Below, in pieces: positions 38,482 through 50,500 of a stretch of 64,000 nucleotides of DNA. The notes under the pieces were generated by a model. It searched no databases, had not been told where the DNA came from, and saw only the letters and a list, made by a program, of their open reading frames with translations. The stretch is from Spodoptera frugiperda (lineage: Eukaryota; Arthropoda; Insecta; Lepidoptera; Noctuidae): NCBI RefSeq assembly GCF_023101765.2, contig NC_064212.1, positions 5,952,001 through 6,016,000 on the forward strand, read 5' to 3'. A program made the translations under genes and the position numbers. Numbering within the stretch: the first letter of the stretch is position 1; each line of letters starts with the position of its first letter.

Positions 38482-41400
38482 CTAATCCACAGTTAATTGC
38501 CTAAAAGATCCCTGGACTCCGATCATATCTTCTGTTGTTTTCTCTTTACCCGGACGCTTGCTTTCATCCGTCCCAAACGCCATATCTTCATCAAACCAAT
38601 CTCCATATTGATCTGCTTTCTTGAGCCAATAATCTGAAAAAATAGCAGCAGTAATATATATAAGTGGTCATGTCACAATAACACCCAAGGCACAGCAGAG
38701 TTTGTACACTCCTGTGAAAAGTACACGAGCAAGCTTGCCTATTCTAAAATTTTAAAAGAACAACACATAATACGCAGGCGCTAAATTATAAATAAAAACA
38801 CGTGAGTTCGTGATATGAATTCTCTATAAAACTGTTCACTCTTTGTAGCAAAACGCGCATTATATTAATGCTATGACTAGATGACTGCGGTTGACGCGGT
38901 ACCTAACCGATTGCCATGCAACGTGCAGCGGGTTCCCGTACGGAGTAACTCTTTGCCTGATCCACAAATTGTTGTTTCGAGTCTGGGTGTCATGTGTATA
39001 TGAAATTGTATGTTTGTAAACACACCCACAACACAGGAGCGACGGCTAGTGTGGAACAAAGTTTAAAAAAAAATTAAGAAAATACGACGAGCGTAAAACA
39101 AAAATGTTTACCTATTATCTCCTGTTTGCTCCCTCCCTGTCCGCCATACTCCGCAGGTAATATTTCAGGAGGAACGTAATTATGCAGTGCGCTCAAATCC
39201 TTGCTGTGTATGAAGAGCTGAAAGAATAAGGCCATTTATCAGACATATATGAAGTTAACGGAAAATCGCCTTTATGGAAATTAAAATAAAAGCTATTGAA
39301 ATATAAGTTTTTTTATTTTTATTTACCTATACTTACTTTTTTCCTATGTTTCTCGTTGAGAAGTTTTTTCACCAACGTAAATAATTTCTCCAAAATTGAC
39401 AAGCTGTTTATGATGTGTAAACTTTTCAGTCTTAGTGGTGAGGCATCCTGGAAAATAAATGAATTTGGTACTAAAAGGTCCGATACTGTAACAATTTTAC
39501 CGGCTCATACGATAAAAAAAAAATAAAACAATTTGAAAGGAGTTGACTTCGACTGTTTTGTTTACCACGTAATACCACATTGTGAAAAAAAAAATAATTA
39601 CATGTTTTGTGACCTTTCAAGTAAAAGTATCTTTATATTGATGTATATTTCAGGGTCTCAGTGATCAGGTCAATGACCTAAGCGGTGATATCAAGTAGTC
39701 TCAACAATACTGTAGATATATACCTGTCCAGCAATCACCAGCTTCTTCAGTAGGGTCGGCGTCATCCCCATAATGTGAGCCATGGTGATTCCCTCAATGT
39801 CCATCACATGTATGGTGCCGTTCACCATAAATGCGTCATCTTCTAAATACATAATCTGTAAATGAAAACTTTTCTACATTTAAACTGGTAAATTTTTGAA
39901 GGAGGGAGGGAGACAGAGTTATTTCGCTCTCTTTTATTTGTCTCTGCGTCACCCAAAAGTTTAAGTAACTGGTTTAAAATGACCATGAAGTTAATATCTA
40001 TGAATAACCTTTTGTTAAGAAGTGTAAATAAAATTGGTATAGCTGTAAGTTTCATAAAAGAGACTATGGTCTGTATACTCGTAACTTTAACAAGTGATTA
40101 CAATTAAATAGCAATACTTTTGAACCAAACTAACCTGTTGAAAAAGATGTGCACAAGAAAAGACGTCGGTTGGATGAATCTCGCTCGGATCGTAGAGGCT
40201 GGGTTTGATGAGGACCACACGAGGGGACAACGGGGTCGCCAGCTTCGGTAATATTAAAGCAGCCCTGTAATAACAAAACAAAATCTTTCGTGAGACATAC
40301 CCAATTAATTATTATGTTATCGGCTTACTCACGTAACTGTTTGACGAGGAACTCGACTAGGTTCTAGGCATGCTAGAGGCTCATATACCGCGAGCCTTCC
40401 GCGACATACGAAGTCGAGTTCCTCGTCAAACAGTGACATGAGTAAGCCGATAACATAATAATAACAAAAACTATTTCTACCTACTGCAGGACTTTATTTT
40501 TTTAAAGGACCACTTTTAAGTCTGTCGTACGCGCTAAGGCTGCTGTGATTACATAGTCCTTTCCATTTTGATTTTGTATGATTATGTCTCGCCTCATGTA
40601 TACGTATACAAATAATTGTGACTATGTATCCCCTATCTTACACGTAGCCGGATAATTGGATAATTTACTAGATACGTAAAGGTTATAGATAAAGGTTGCG
40701 AATTTATTTTTAAACTATTCATATATTTATATAATTAACAGAATTCGCCGATTATCAGTGTAATTTCTATACATTGACTTTTCTATACACACAGTTGGAC
40801 TAGCGTTTAGTGTTTACATGTAATGTGTCTAAGAGGGCAGGTGACCTATCAACGATAACTCTGTAATATCTAAATGTAATACTTTTATCTAAAAATTCCA
40901 TTACATAGTGTGTTTGAGTGACATTGGCATTATTCTACATAGTTTGATGATAAGAGTACCTAAGCAAAATATTGTAATTTTATAGAAATAAAAATTATTT
41001 CTAGTGTTACCACTCAAACCTGAATTCAGGACAAACAAGTTTTGCTGGACCTAAACTAGTTCTATATGCAATAGAATTATCTGGTATAATTAGATCATTA
41101 TAAGCTCGACAGGATAACAGGCACTTCGACGCTTTTCAGTCACGATTGATAAACAACCTTCTTCTTCAATCCCTACAAACAGAAACAAGATCCCCGCTCA
41201 GAGGGGCTCCGTCATATCGAATTGTAAATCTAAGCTTCACAGTAACATGTACAATTTTATTAAGCCCAGGTAAAATTCATATGTTCTTGAAATCAAATCT
41301 GGCCGGTAACATACAGACATAATAAATCATTCACTTACCCAGTCTGCACTAAATATTTAAACCGTGGGTCAGTATGTCTGAACTTAAACAAGTCAGGCGA

Positions 41401-44400
41401 TACTGTTCTTAAGGAATAGTACAGATCTAACTTCTGCTTGGCTCGATCCAAATTATGCTTGGTTCCTCTCAGGAATGCAGCTAACCATTGATCATCTAAA
41501 AACGCAAAATTATTTGATGTAGAAATATCGAAGTAATTGGAGTAGGCCTATGTTCAGCAGTAGACGTCTTGTGACTGATATGATGATGATGGAATTCAGT
41601 TTATTTTTGTGTCTCTACATTACTTATGGTCCGAGATCCCAGAGCTGTCAGACATATGTTATTTTTACAAGCATTTAACCTTCGGCTTACAGTAGTCTTG
41701 TATGTACTTTTTAATGTCTGAATGTTTGTAAAGCTGGCCGAGTGACACCAGCGCAGGTACCAGGTGAGAAAGGTGACTAAAAATTAGACTAACTTAACTT
41801 ATTTTTTTATGTCTGATTTTTATATATGTTTTGTAGAATATTAATCTGAAATCATATTAAAAAAATCAGACACTTTCCATGGACCAAAACTTTTGTCAGA
41901 CGCTTTAAAGCTGTAAGAAAAATAAATGAACTTAATTTATTTTTTAATGTCTGATTTTTTTATATGCTATTAAGATAACTATTACAATGTCATATTTAAT
42001 TAGTCAGACAAATTGCATGGACCAAACTTCCCCTAAATACCAAAATTACTCAACCATGTGTATGAACGCGAGAGCACTATGCACATGCGCTTCAGACTAA
42101 AATATCTTAATATTTTAAAAAACTTACTACGTTTAATATGAATATTTATAGATAAAGAAAAAAATATAATTTAAAAAACAATTATTTATTAAAAAAAAAT
42201 GCATAAACAGGCAAAAACAAATCATTTCTGAGCAGCTGTCTTTTAAAGAAAATAACATTTATTTTATCTATTACTAATAATAAAACTGTAGCCTTCTACA
42301 GTGCAGGAAAATGTCAACATCAGCAAAAAAAATTGCATAAACAGGCAAAAACAAACTATTTCTGAGCAGCTGTCTTTTAAAGAAAATAACATTTATTTTA
42401 TCTATTACTAATAATAAAACTGTTGCCTTCTACAGTGCAGGAAAATGTCAACATCAGCAAAAAAAAATTGCATAAACAGGCAAAAACAAACTATTTCTGA
42501 GCAGCTGTCTTTTAAAGAAAATAACATTTATTTTATCTATTACTAATAATAAAACTGTTGCCTTCTACAGTGCAGGAAAATGTCAACAGCAGCAAAAAAA
42601 AATTGCATAAACAGGCAAAAACAAACTATTTCTGAGCAGCTGTCTTTTAAAGAAAATAACATTTATTTTATATATACACACACACACAACGTCACGCCTT
42701 TTATCCCCGAAGGGGTAAGCAGAGGTGCAATTACGGCACGTAATGCCGCTGTACAATGTACACCCACTTTTCACCATTTGTGTTATAAGTCCCATGTAAT
42801 AGGGGGTGAGCCTATTGCCATATACTGGACACAATTCCAGACTCTGTGCTACTACAACAAAGTGATTTCATTACCCTATAACAATATGGTCGCAAAAACC
42901 CGAATATAGAAGTATGATGTATAGTAAAATAAAGCCAAGTGCGAGTCGGACTCGCCCATGAAGGGTTCCGTAGCAGCAGGTAGATTACATAATAAAAAAG
43001 TTATAAAATAACTTGCTTAGTATTTGTATGAACGACAAAGTTATATTTGCGTTTTTTGAAAATGTATTATTTCTTAAAAATACATACATATACATACATA
43101 TCGTCACGCCCTTAATCCACGAAGGGGTAGGCAGAGGTGCATATTTCTTAAAAACTAATAATGATATCTCGTTAAAACCAATTTTCGTGTAAAATTTCCA
43201 TTGAAATCTACAGCATATGTTTTTTTTAGATTTCTAACTCTCTTATTAATAAAGTTAGAGGGAGGCACTCATTTTTCCACTTTGGAAGTGTCTATCTGCC
43301 AAACGATTGGAAGATAGACTACAGAACCTTAATTGTGGTTCTGTTTTTCGCCATTTGGCTACGGAACCCTAAAAAGTGTGCACATAGTATATACACATAC
43401 ATGTGCAGTAGTACCTACAGTAATAGATTGTGAGTTTAAGAACGGGAACCGAGTTACCATGGATGTCTCACTCGGTCTGAAGCGCATGTGCATAGTGCTC
43501 TCGCGTTCATACACATGGTTGAGTAATTTTGGTATTTAGGGGAAGTTTGGTCCATGCAATTTGTCTGACTAATTATATATGACATTGTAATAGTTATCTT
43601 AATAGCATATAAAAAAACAGACATTAAAAAATAAATTAAGTTCATTTATTTTTCTTACAGCTTTAAAGCGTCTGACAAAAGTTTTGGGCCATGGAAAGTG
43701 TCTGATTTTTTTAATATGATTTCAGATTAATATTCTACAAAACATATATAAAAATCAGACATAAAAAAATAAGTTAAGTTAGTCTAATTTTTAGTCACCT
43801 TTCTCACCTGGTACCTGCGCTGGTGTCACTCGGCCAGCTTTACAAACATTCAGACATGAAAAAGTATATACAAGACTACTGTAAGCCGAAGGTTAAATGC
43901 TTGTAAAAATAACATATGTCTGACAGCTCTAGGATCTCGCTCTATTATAATCTATACTATGTGGTGTAATGCCTTACATCACGACTCGTGAGAGTCGGTA
44001 TTCCACAATCCTCCCGCCCTGAGACCCTCAAGGAAGAGGAGGATCGCGTTCCCTATCGACGTATATTGTATTCCCTAAAACTTTAGTGAGGATGGTGGTT
44101 GTATGGATGGCTGCTAATGTATACAATAATATAGTACAATATATTACTTACAAGAGTATAAATAAAGTAGGAAGTATGTGAGTCAGTCTTTGTGCAGATA
44201 TACCATAAACGGCCCATAAATTTCTTGTTGTTTCAAAATGTATAAATTGTATTTTTTGAAAAGAAGCACATTATTATTTGATTTTTTGAATAGATATGGG
44301 TGCCTAGTTATTTTTATTATTGCGTTTCTGTCATGGAGATAAATATCATCCGAATAAAATCAACTTCGCCATTCTTTGCTAAATATGGGAATCCCAATCT

Positions 44401-45328
44401 TAAGTGGTATAGGCACAACGATATAAACAAAAAATTCGTTTGAAAATATTATGTATAAAAAACAACGGTACGATTACACTCATTAAAATTACTTTAATTA
44501 AAGAACTCTACATAATCGTATTGTTACACGTCAATAAATAAATCTTATTATCTTGTCTTGTCTCGTGGATGCTCGAAGTTCATTTAACTAGGCTATAGGC
44601 ATTCTCACCAAGAAAACGGACGGACTTCACTGACGGACAGACTGACAGACTATTATTTATTTGTTTACATTTTAAAAGTACTTTTTTATGGTCTGACTTT
44701 GAAGCATTGATCACGTGAGATAAGAATTATTTTAATGTGATATTATTACGTAAATATATTTTTGATGATAATAGTCAAATTATTATAAAAAAATTAGCAG
44801 CTCGAAGAGAAATTGACACATGGATAATAATGGTATTACATACTTTATGTATTTTAATTATATGAATAGATACGCAAAACAACTTTATACAACAATTTAA
44901 ATAAAGTGTTTGTCTGTTCACTTTCTCTATAAATAATATTATAATATAATGAAATACATAATTTTCTTTGTATTATACATATCTCAATTTCTTAAAAGAC
45001 TATCGTGGTGCCTCTGTCTGGTAGATACATACCTATATTTTTTTAAAAGTGCAATGACACTACAAAATGCTGTTACGCTTCCGATAAAAAATCAAACACT
45101 TCAAATGAAAAATAACTTTGTAATATTTCACGTACATTCAATGGACTTTAGACTAAAAAGTAATAAAAACAGAACTCAAAATAAATTACCTGTTCGAGCC
45201 CTCAAATGAGGCTGTTGACTGATCCATTCCTTTAATTCTTTCAATCCGTGTTCAAGTTTATTTGGCGTCTCGTACAATTCTAATGCAGCCTTTTCTTGCA
45301 AAGCAAGTGATAGAGGCCTCACTTGCAT
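38482..45328 (-). CDS. CRAL-TRIO domain lipid-transfer protein C (alpha-TTP-like)
   Basis: Seven coding exons: 45328-45190, 41495-41339, 40264-40135, 39855-39724, 39447-39337, 39217-39112 and 38633-38482 (end phases 1, 2, 0, 0, 0, 1). They encode 308 aa starting MQVRPLSLAL and ending GSFRQLTVD. Domain landmarks are DDQWLAAFLRGTKHNLDRAKQ in the helical N region, MYLEDDAFMVNG, EGITMAHIMG and PAEYGG (E246). It is the most unusual of the four in the gate region: LRLKSLHIINSLSI replaces the (K)GxHxxNxP pattern of A, B and D, losing the Gly and the Pro. Basic residues (RLK, KHRKK) are kept. It is probably a cytosolic hydrophobic-ligand carrier whose pocket or gate may differ. Intron 1 (3.7 kb) contains a large foldback element, and intron 2 contains a hairpin MITE. 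Confidence 0.92.
40308..40462. mobile_element. Hairpin MITE in intron 2 of gene C
   Basis: Arms 40308-40358 and 40412-40462 are inverted copies matching at 49 of 51 positions (core GTTTGACGAGGAACTCGACT). The 53-base loop contains CTAGGCATGCTAG. It has no coding capacity. It would fold into a long stem in the pre-mRNA of gene C. Confidence 0.75.
40463..41338 (-). other. Rest of intron 2 of gene C
   Basis: AT-rich intron sequence with nothing recognised apart from the hairpin element at its left end. Confidence 0.6.
41520..41592 (+). repeat. Short dispersed repeat tail
   Basis: GGAGTAGGCCTATGTTCAGCAGTAGACGTC followed by GATATGATGATGATGG. This is a very common lepidopteran retroelement 3' tail. 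It lies in intron 1 of gene C. Confidence 0.5.
42190..42675. repeat. 135-bp tandem repeat, about 3.6 copies
   Basis: GCATAAACAGGCAAAAACAAA begins at 42201, 42335, 42470 and 42605, so the period is 134-135 bases. The copies are nearly identical apart from A-run length and single substitutions, which shows recent amplification. The last copy breaks off into a TATATACACACA run. Confidence 0.85.
42688..42910 (+). repeat. Dispersed repeat (CGTCACGCC family)
   Basis: CGTCACGCCTTTTATCCCCG then AAGGGGTAAGCAGAGGTGCA and a longer tail including GGGGGTGAGCCTATTGCC. Shorter relatives occur at about 43099-43142, 46479-46520 and 52803-52850. It is non-coding and lies inside the foldback element. Confidence 0.55.
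42930..43372. mobile_element. Dispersed element bounded by AGGGTTCCGTAG inverted repeats
   Basis: It contains GCCAAGTGCGAGTCGGACTCG, AGGGTTCCGTAG at 42962-42973, and the exact inverse CTACGGAACCCT at 43359-43370. This arrangement recurs in moth genomes. A piece of the CGTCACGCC repeat lies inside it (43099-43142). Confidence 0.55.
43940..45189 (-). other. Distal part of intron 1 of gene C
   Basis: AT-rich. There is a GC-richer repeat-like stretch at about 43960-44060 (GACTCGTGAGAGTCGGTATT). Nothing coding is recognised. Confidence 0.55.
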
Positions 45329-47553
45329 TTTGGTAAATTATATTTAAAAACTAGGCACAAGTGTAATTCATTTATTTTTATATTTATTTAAATCAAGGTT
45401 TTCATGAGATCTTACAAGCTTACACGCGTCTGGTTCCGATTCAGACCGCGGACGTAGTAAGCATTCACAACAAAATACTGATAATGACCCTGGGCGCTTA
45501 CTGCCGCTTACATGTCGGGCAACTCATTCCTATCTTTAGGTATAGGTATCCACCACGGTCAAGACATTTCTTTATTATAAACATTCCCATATTAAGATTA
45601 CACTATCGCCCTTACCTACATAAATCCTTACCTAAATAAAAATACATATCTAATCATTGAAATCCAAAAAGATCACGTTAGTACGTCAAGAGTTGGGTTT
45701 TTCTATTTCTATATCTTATATTAAGTTTTTTTTATACAATGGGGCCTAAATACTAGAAACTGTAAGACATGCTAAGTATACTAGATCAAAGAAAAGTTCA
45801 ATATTAGGTATTAAGTTAGTAATTTACGTATAGAATAACTTTAATACAAATGATATCACAAACTATACTAATTAGTAAATAAAAATTAAGAATAACTATA
45901 ACTAAAATATTTCCAACTTAAAAATGCCTTAAAAGAAATTAAAAAATAAATAAATAAATATATTAAGTATTTGATCTGTATCTTCTGGACAGCTATTAAA
46001 AGTTTGATGTCAAGTACACAATCCACAATAATATTTCATCCTGATATCGTAATCAGGTCATTTACTGACTGGAAGTAATTATTGTAATGCAACAACGAGT
46101 ATTTATAAACAAATCATTAATTATGAATACTAAGTACCTATTACCTACTGACCTTCTGTTTATTACTGTTAATTTAAAGTAATATTTTTTTGTGATACTT
46201 ATGTTAAAGGTTTATTTCCACTTAAAAGAAAAAAAAGACTTTAAACATGATGTATACAAGTTGTTACAGTAGGTATTATTATAATTTCTTAACATTTTTG
46301 TGCCGAACTTGTGCCACGTGTAATGTGTACTAATTATGTCTACTAATTGTTATCTTTAATCAAATGACTTTGAACCTTTGTATATAATATCTCATGACAT
46401 TGTCCTCCCAAATCGGTTATTTATCATAGGTAATATTAATCCCTTAATCTTTTTTCTTTAATCTAAATATAACATGCATTATCACGCCGATTATTTCCCA
46501 AAGGGCAAATAGAGGTGCACGCACAAAAACTTTTCTTACGTAAAACCTACCAAAGAAATAATTAACGAAATCGGTTCAGCCGTAACAACTTTAATTTTTT
46601 AAATAAAAAAAAAAAAAATTACGAACCCCAATTCTCGCGTGAGATTTTTCAAAATGTGGGTTTCTCATGTTAACATGTTCAATTGTTAATATAAAGAGGA
46701 AAAAAAATATCGCTGACAGCTACTAAAATAAAACTTTAAACAATAGATTATTTAAATCGTCACGACTGCAATTCAAAAAAAAAGAATATCTACTCTAATT
46801 CAGTTTATGGAGAATCATGCGCAGTCACAAGAGAGATTATTGGATCCAACATGTCAAAAATGGTTTAATCCATGATTACACTAATTACCGAAGCCGGCGC
46901 CATCTGACACGATTGTACCAAAGAATCTGAAAACCGGGGAATCGAAGGGAAGGTGGGGAATCGTGAGAAAAGGTGTACACGTGTCTAATTTGATTGTTCT
47001 TCTATGCGACTTCTGCGTAGAATAATTACATTAGACAAGACAGACAGACAGAAGTGATTGGGATTTTGATTATTTCTCAAATAAAATATCTTTTCTCAAA
47101 TAAAAGAGCCTAAGTTACTCCCTTGTACATCAGCTATCTGCCAATAGAAGTGCCGTCAAAATTGGTCCAGCTATTTCAGAGATTAGCCGGAACAAACAGA
47201 CAGACAGACAAATATTTATTATAAAATATGTGATTTGAGTGTATGTATCGTACCTATGTACTATGTATATTAATATGCATGTAATAAAAAGTTATTTCAA
47301 TATTACAAACAGACACTCCAATTTGATTTATTAGTCTAGATCTAGAGCCAGCTGTAACTATTACTAAAACTCTGCTTAGAGCAATGCAAAGGCGAAGAAG
47401 GAATTATTTCCTTACTGTAATTTGAAAGAATACCCTAAAATATTCATTTTGAATTTTGGCATATAATTTTTATAGAAATGAAAAACAACTTGTTGAAAAA
47501 TAAAAATTTGTTTATTATTAAAAATAATGTAGAAAAGTAGAAAAATATAATTT
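45329..47553. other. Spacer between CRAL-TRIO genes C and D
   Basis: 5' flank of C and 3'UTR of D. It includes weak repeat fragments at 46479-46620 (CGTCACGCC-type plus CGAAATCGGTTCAGCCGTAAC) and 47090-47220 (CAGAGATTAGCCGGAACAAACAGAC). No gene is visible. Confidence 0.6.
47511..47516 (-). promoter_or_regulatory. Polyadenylation signal of CRAL-TRIO gene D
   Basis: AATAAA on the minus strand, 38 bases after the stop at 47554. Confidence 0.6.
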
Positions 47554-50500
47554 TCAATCCACTTGGAGTTGTCTGAATGAGCCCTCGAGACCGAACATGT
47601 CTTCCGCAGTCTTGGGCTTGCCTGGTCGCTTTGACTCATCACTGCAGTACTGGTTGTCTTCATCAAGCCAATCACTGTATTCCTTCACCTTATTCCTCCA
47701 GTAATCTGAAAGTAGAAAACTGGTTAATAGACTCTTTATTTGTATAAAAGTAAAACATGTAAAACATGTTTTACAACAATTTTATCTCCTAAAAGTGTCT
47801 GGAAAAAAAAATTGCCTTCGCCATAAAGGTATAAAGCCCAGTACACACTATAGGTATTATGTACGTAAAGTTCGTTGTCCACGTGTTCAAAATATCTTTA
47901 TTTGCCAACCATTTTCTTACAAAACAAAAATTCATAAAAAAAAACAAAACTCGTAATGACGTCAATGACGTTAATTTAAAATTTGGAATAATAAAAGAAG
48001 AGAACAAGGTCCATCAACAAATCCATTTAATTTTTTAATTCAAATGCTCAACCTCTTCATGTATGTATATAAATAAGTAGGTACATGTACAATATATCAA
48101 TACTTATCATAATTTTAGTTTCTATATTAAGATCGTTTTAGTATGAGGTTAAAGGTCTACATATTTATATTATTTTAGGTATAACTTTTGCCCGTGGCTT
48201 TCCTTATGACGTCATCTATCATACCAATTTCATGGTGCAGCGATTTATGAATGATTGCGTCAGAAACCAAATTCTAGGAATTATAGGCGTAGTTAACGCT
48301 TACAAAATGCATTTATCATATTTATAATTATTGTCAGTGACTTAGTCACTGACAATTTATTATAAATGAGAATATTTCAATTATAAATCACACTGAAACT
48401 ACTGAATGGATTTTGATGAAATTTTGTATACAGACAGGGTATGAACTGGTTGGGTGATGGGATACTTTTTATCCCGACGCAAGCTAGTATAAGATAATAT
48501 CACTTTTCACCCATTACTACTATTTATATAATATTATTTCTTTTTACCTGTGATTGATTCAATTGTGCCGGCATTTCCACCATACTCCGCTGGCAACACA
48601 TCTTTAGGAATGTATTTGTAGAGTGCGTCATAGTTCTTGTTATGGACGAACAACTGCAAAAGGGGTAATAATCGCTCTATTTTTATCTTAGTATTGACGT
48701 AATATGGTCATTACTCCTAAATAATTTTATACACATGCTGTAGGTATCATTATTTGCTTCAAATTTCTAATATACAGTATGAAGATCACTAATATGACTT
48801 AAATGAAACTACAAATATTACTAGTCCACAGAAGCATAATGCAATTAAATATATCAATGAACAGAGAAAAAAATCAAACAAAATAAATAATTAAATTAAT
48901 CAAGTACATATTAAATTCTGTGTGAACAGCTCCATGTTCCTTGATCACCGAAGAGCTGTAATGTTGTAAGTTGTCTAGGAATTTTACGGAAATGTGGCGC
49001 GGCAGTTGCAATGCCGTATTTGTAAAGAGTGTTCAAATTAACTCAAAGAGAAAAATGCACTTACCTACTGGGCCTATTTTGCTCATTTTTCGTATATTGT
49101 CAGCCAAGATGATAACAAATATGTGGTTTAAATTAAGTCATAAGAGGTCTCCCCATACGGTATACAGCTGTTATACATTTATTTTTCAGATATAGTGCAA
49201 ATATATTCAGCTATTGTTTGTTGTCTATCTTCCCTGAATCTCATAAATTGCGTAGCTACTAGATAATTAAGAGATAGCCTTCTGATTGCAGCTAACACAG
49301 TACAGTTAGGTACTGCCTTGTAGCTAGATGTTACCTAGTGCCTAGTGGCAATTATTTACACAGTAGGTAACTGTAATTACACAGTAACAACGAAACGTGT
49401 CGTTGGTTTTATTACCGCAGACGATAATATAACATAATACATAAATTGTAAGATCTATATAAAAAAGTATATAGTTACTTACTCTGTTTCTGTTTTTCTC
49501 ATTTAACAATCCTTTCATTACGTTGAAGACCGTTTCAAAACCTGGAGGTGTGTTCAAGTAGTGTGTTCCTTTCATACGCATGGGCGATGCATCCTGAAAT
49601 ATATCATTAGACACATACATAAAACAGTAGTAATGATACAATCATAACAAGATTGACCCTAATTAACATTTAGGTAAGAATTTATAAAGAATAAATTAAA
49701 TCGGGATTATTACAATATTGGTAATCAAATAAGGATAAATTAAGAGGATAGATCTACTAACAGATTATCTTCATATTTAGGTGAATAGTCAATTTATTAC
49801 ATTATTGTTTTTAAATCTAAGTAAGTAAACTCCATGGAAAAAAACAACTCATTGTACCTGTCCTAAGACCACCATCTTCTTCATGGTGACTGGCGTCATC
49901 TGCATGAAGTGCGCCATGGTTACTCCCTCCAAATCTAAGATGCTCTGGCCACCAGCCACTGTGGCATTGTCATCCTCCATCAACAGAATCTGAAATTAAG
50001 ATATTATAATTTATTTTTAGAAGTTGTTTGTAGACACATAATATTTTTGATTAGAATTAGGTGTTCTTTTTTAAGGGATAAAGACGCCAAAGAGCAGTTC
50101 GTCTGCATGCATTGGAAACCACTGGGTTTAAAGAGTATTGACTCTTACCACCGTATTCAGAATCATTTAATGGTTACACCTACGTAACCCGCAGTTCTTA
50201 GCAATTGTTTTTGGAACAAATCTTTACTAAAGAATAGTTTAAGTAATACGAGTAATTAAATGTGTCTGAGTGCGGCAGTAACCGTTTTAGTTCTGAAGAT
50301 CAACAATATTTTTATGTTTTACATATAAAAATTAATAATTATAGCGTACCCTCATCAACACGTTAGTGGCAGACATAATTTCTAAGATGTTGTACTTGTT
50401 GGGGTCGTACAGAGCCGGTCTGATGATTGACGTCTGTGGTGCGTCGGGACCCGGCGCCTTAGGTAGTATGATGAACACACTGGAAATGCAAAAATATTCG

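Larger units (their letters stand above)
41632..43939. mobile_element. Foldback-type element with 0.47 kb inverted arms, in intron 1 of gene C
   Basis: The left arm (41632-42097) and right arm (43475-43939) are inverted copies that differ at only a few positions per hundred by eye. For example, CGAGATCCCAGAGCTGTCAGAC is mirrored at the far right, and GCGCATGTGCATAGTGCTCT at the inner edge. The 1.38 kb centre holds a 135-bp tandem array, a CA run, a repeat beginning CGTCACGCCTTTTATCCCCG, and an inserted element at about 42930-43372. Long arms with internal tandem repeats resemble foldback elements. No transposase frame is present. Confidence 0.8.

Noticed and set aside
42580..42909. 109-codon plus-strand frame
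   Set aside because: It runs through the 135-bp tandem unit, a CA microsatellite and a dispersed repeat, so it cannot be a conserved gene.
48331..48355. Palindrome TTGTCAGTGAC-TTA-GTCACTGACAA in intron 6 of gene D
   Set aside because: An 11-bp stem is short enough to arise by chance in this much sequence, and no neighbouring feature supports a role.
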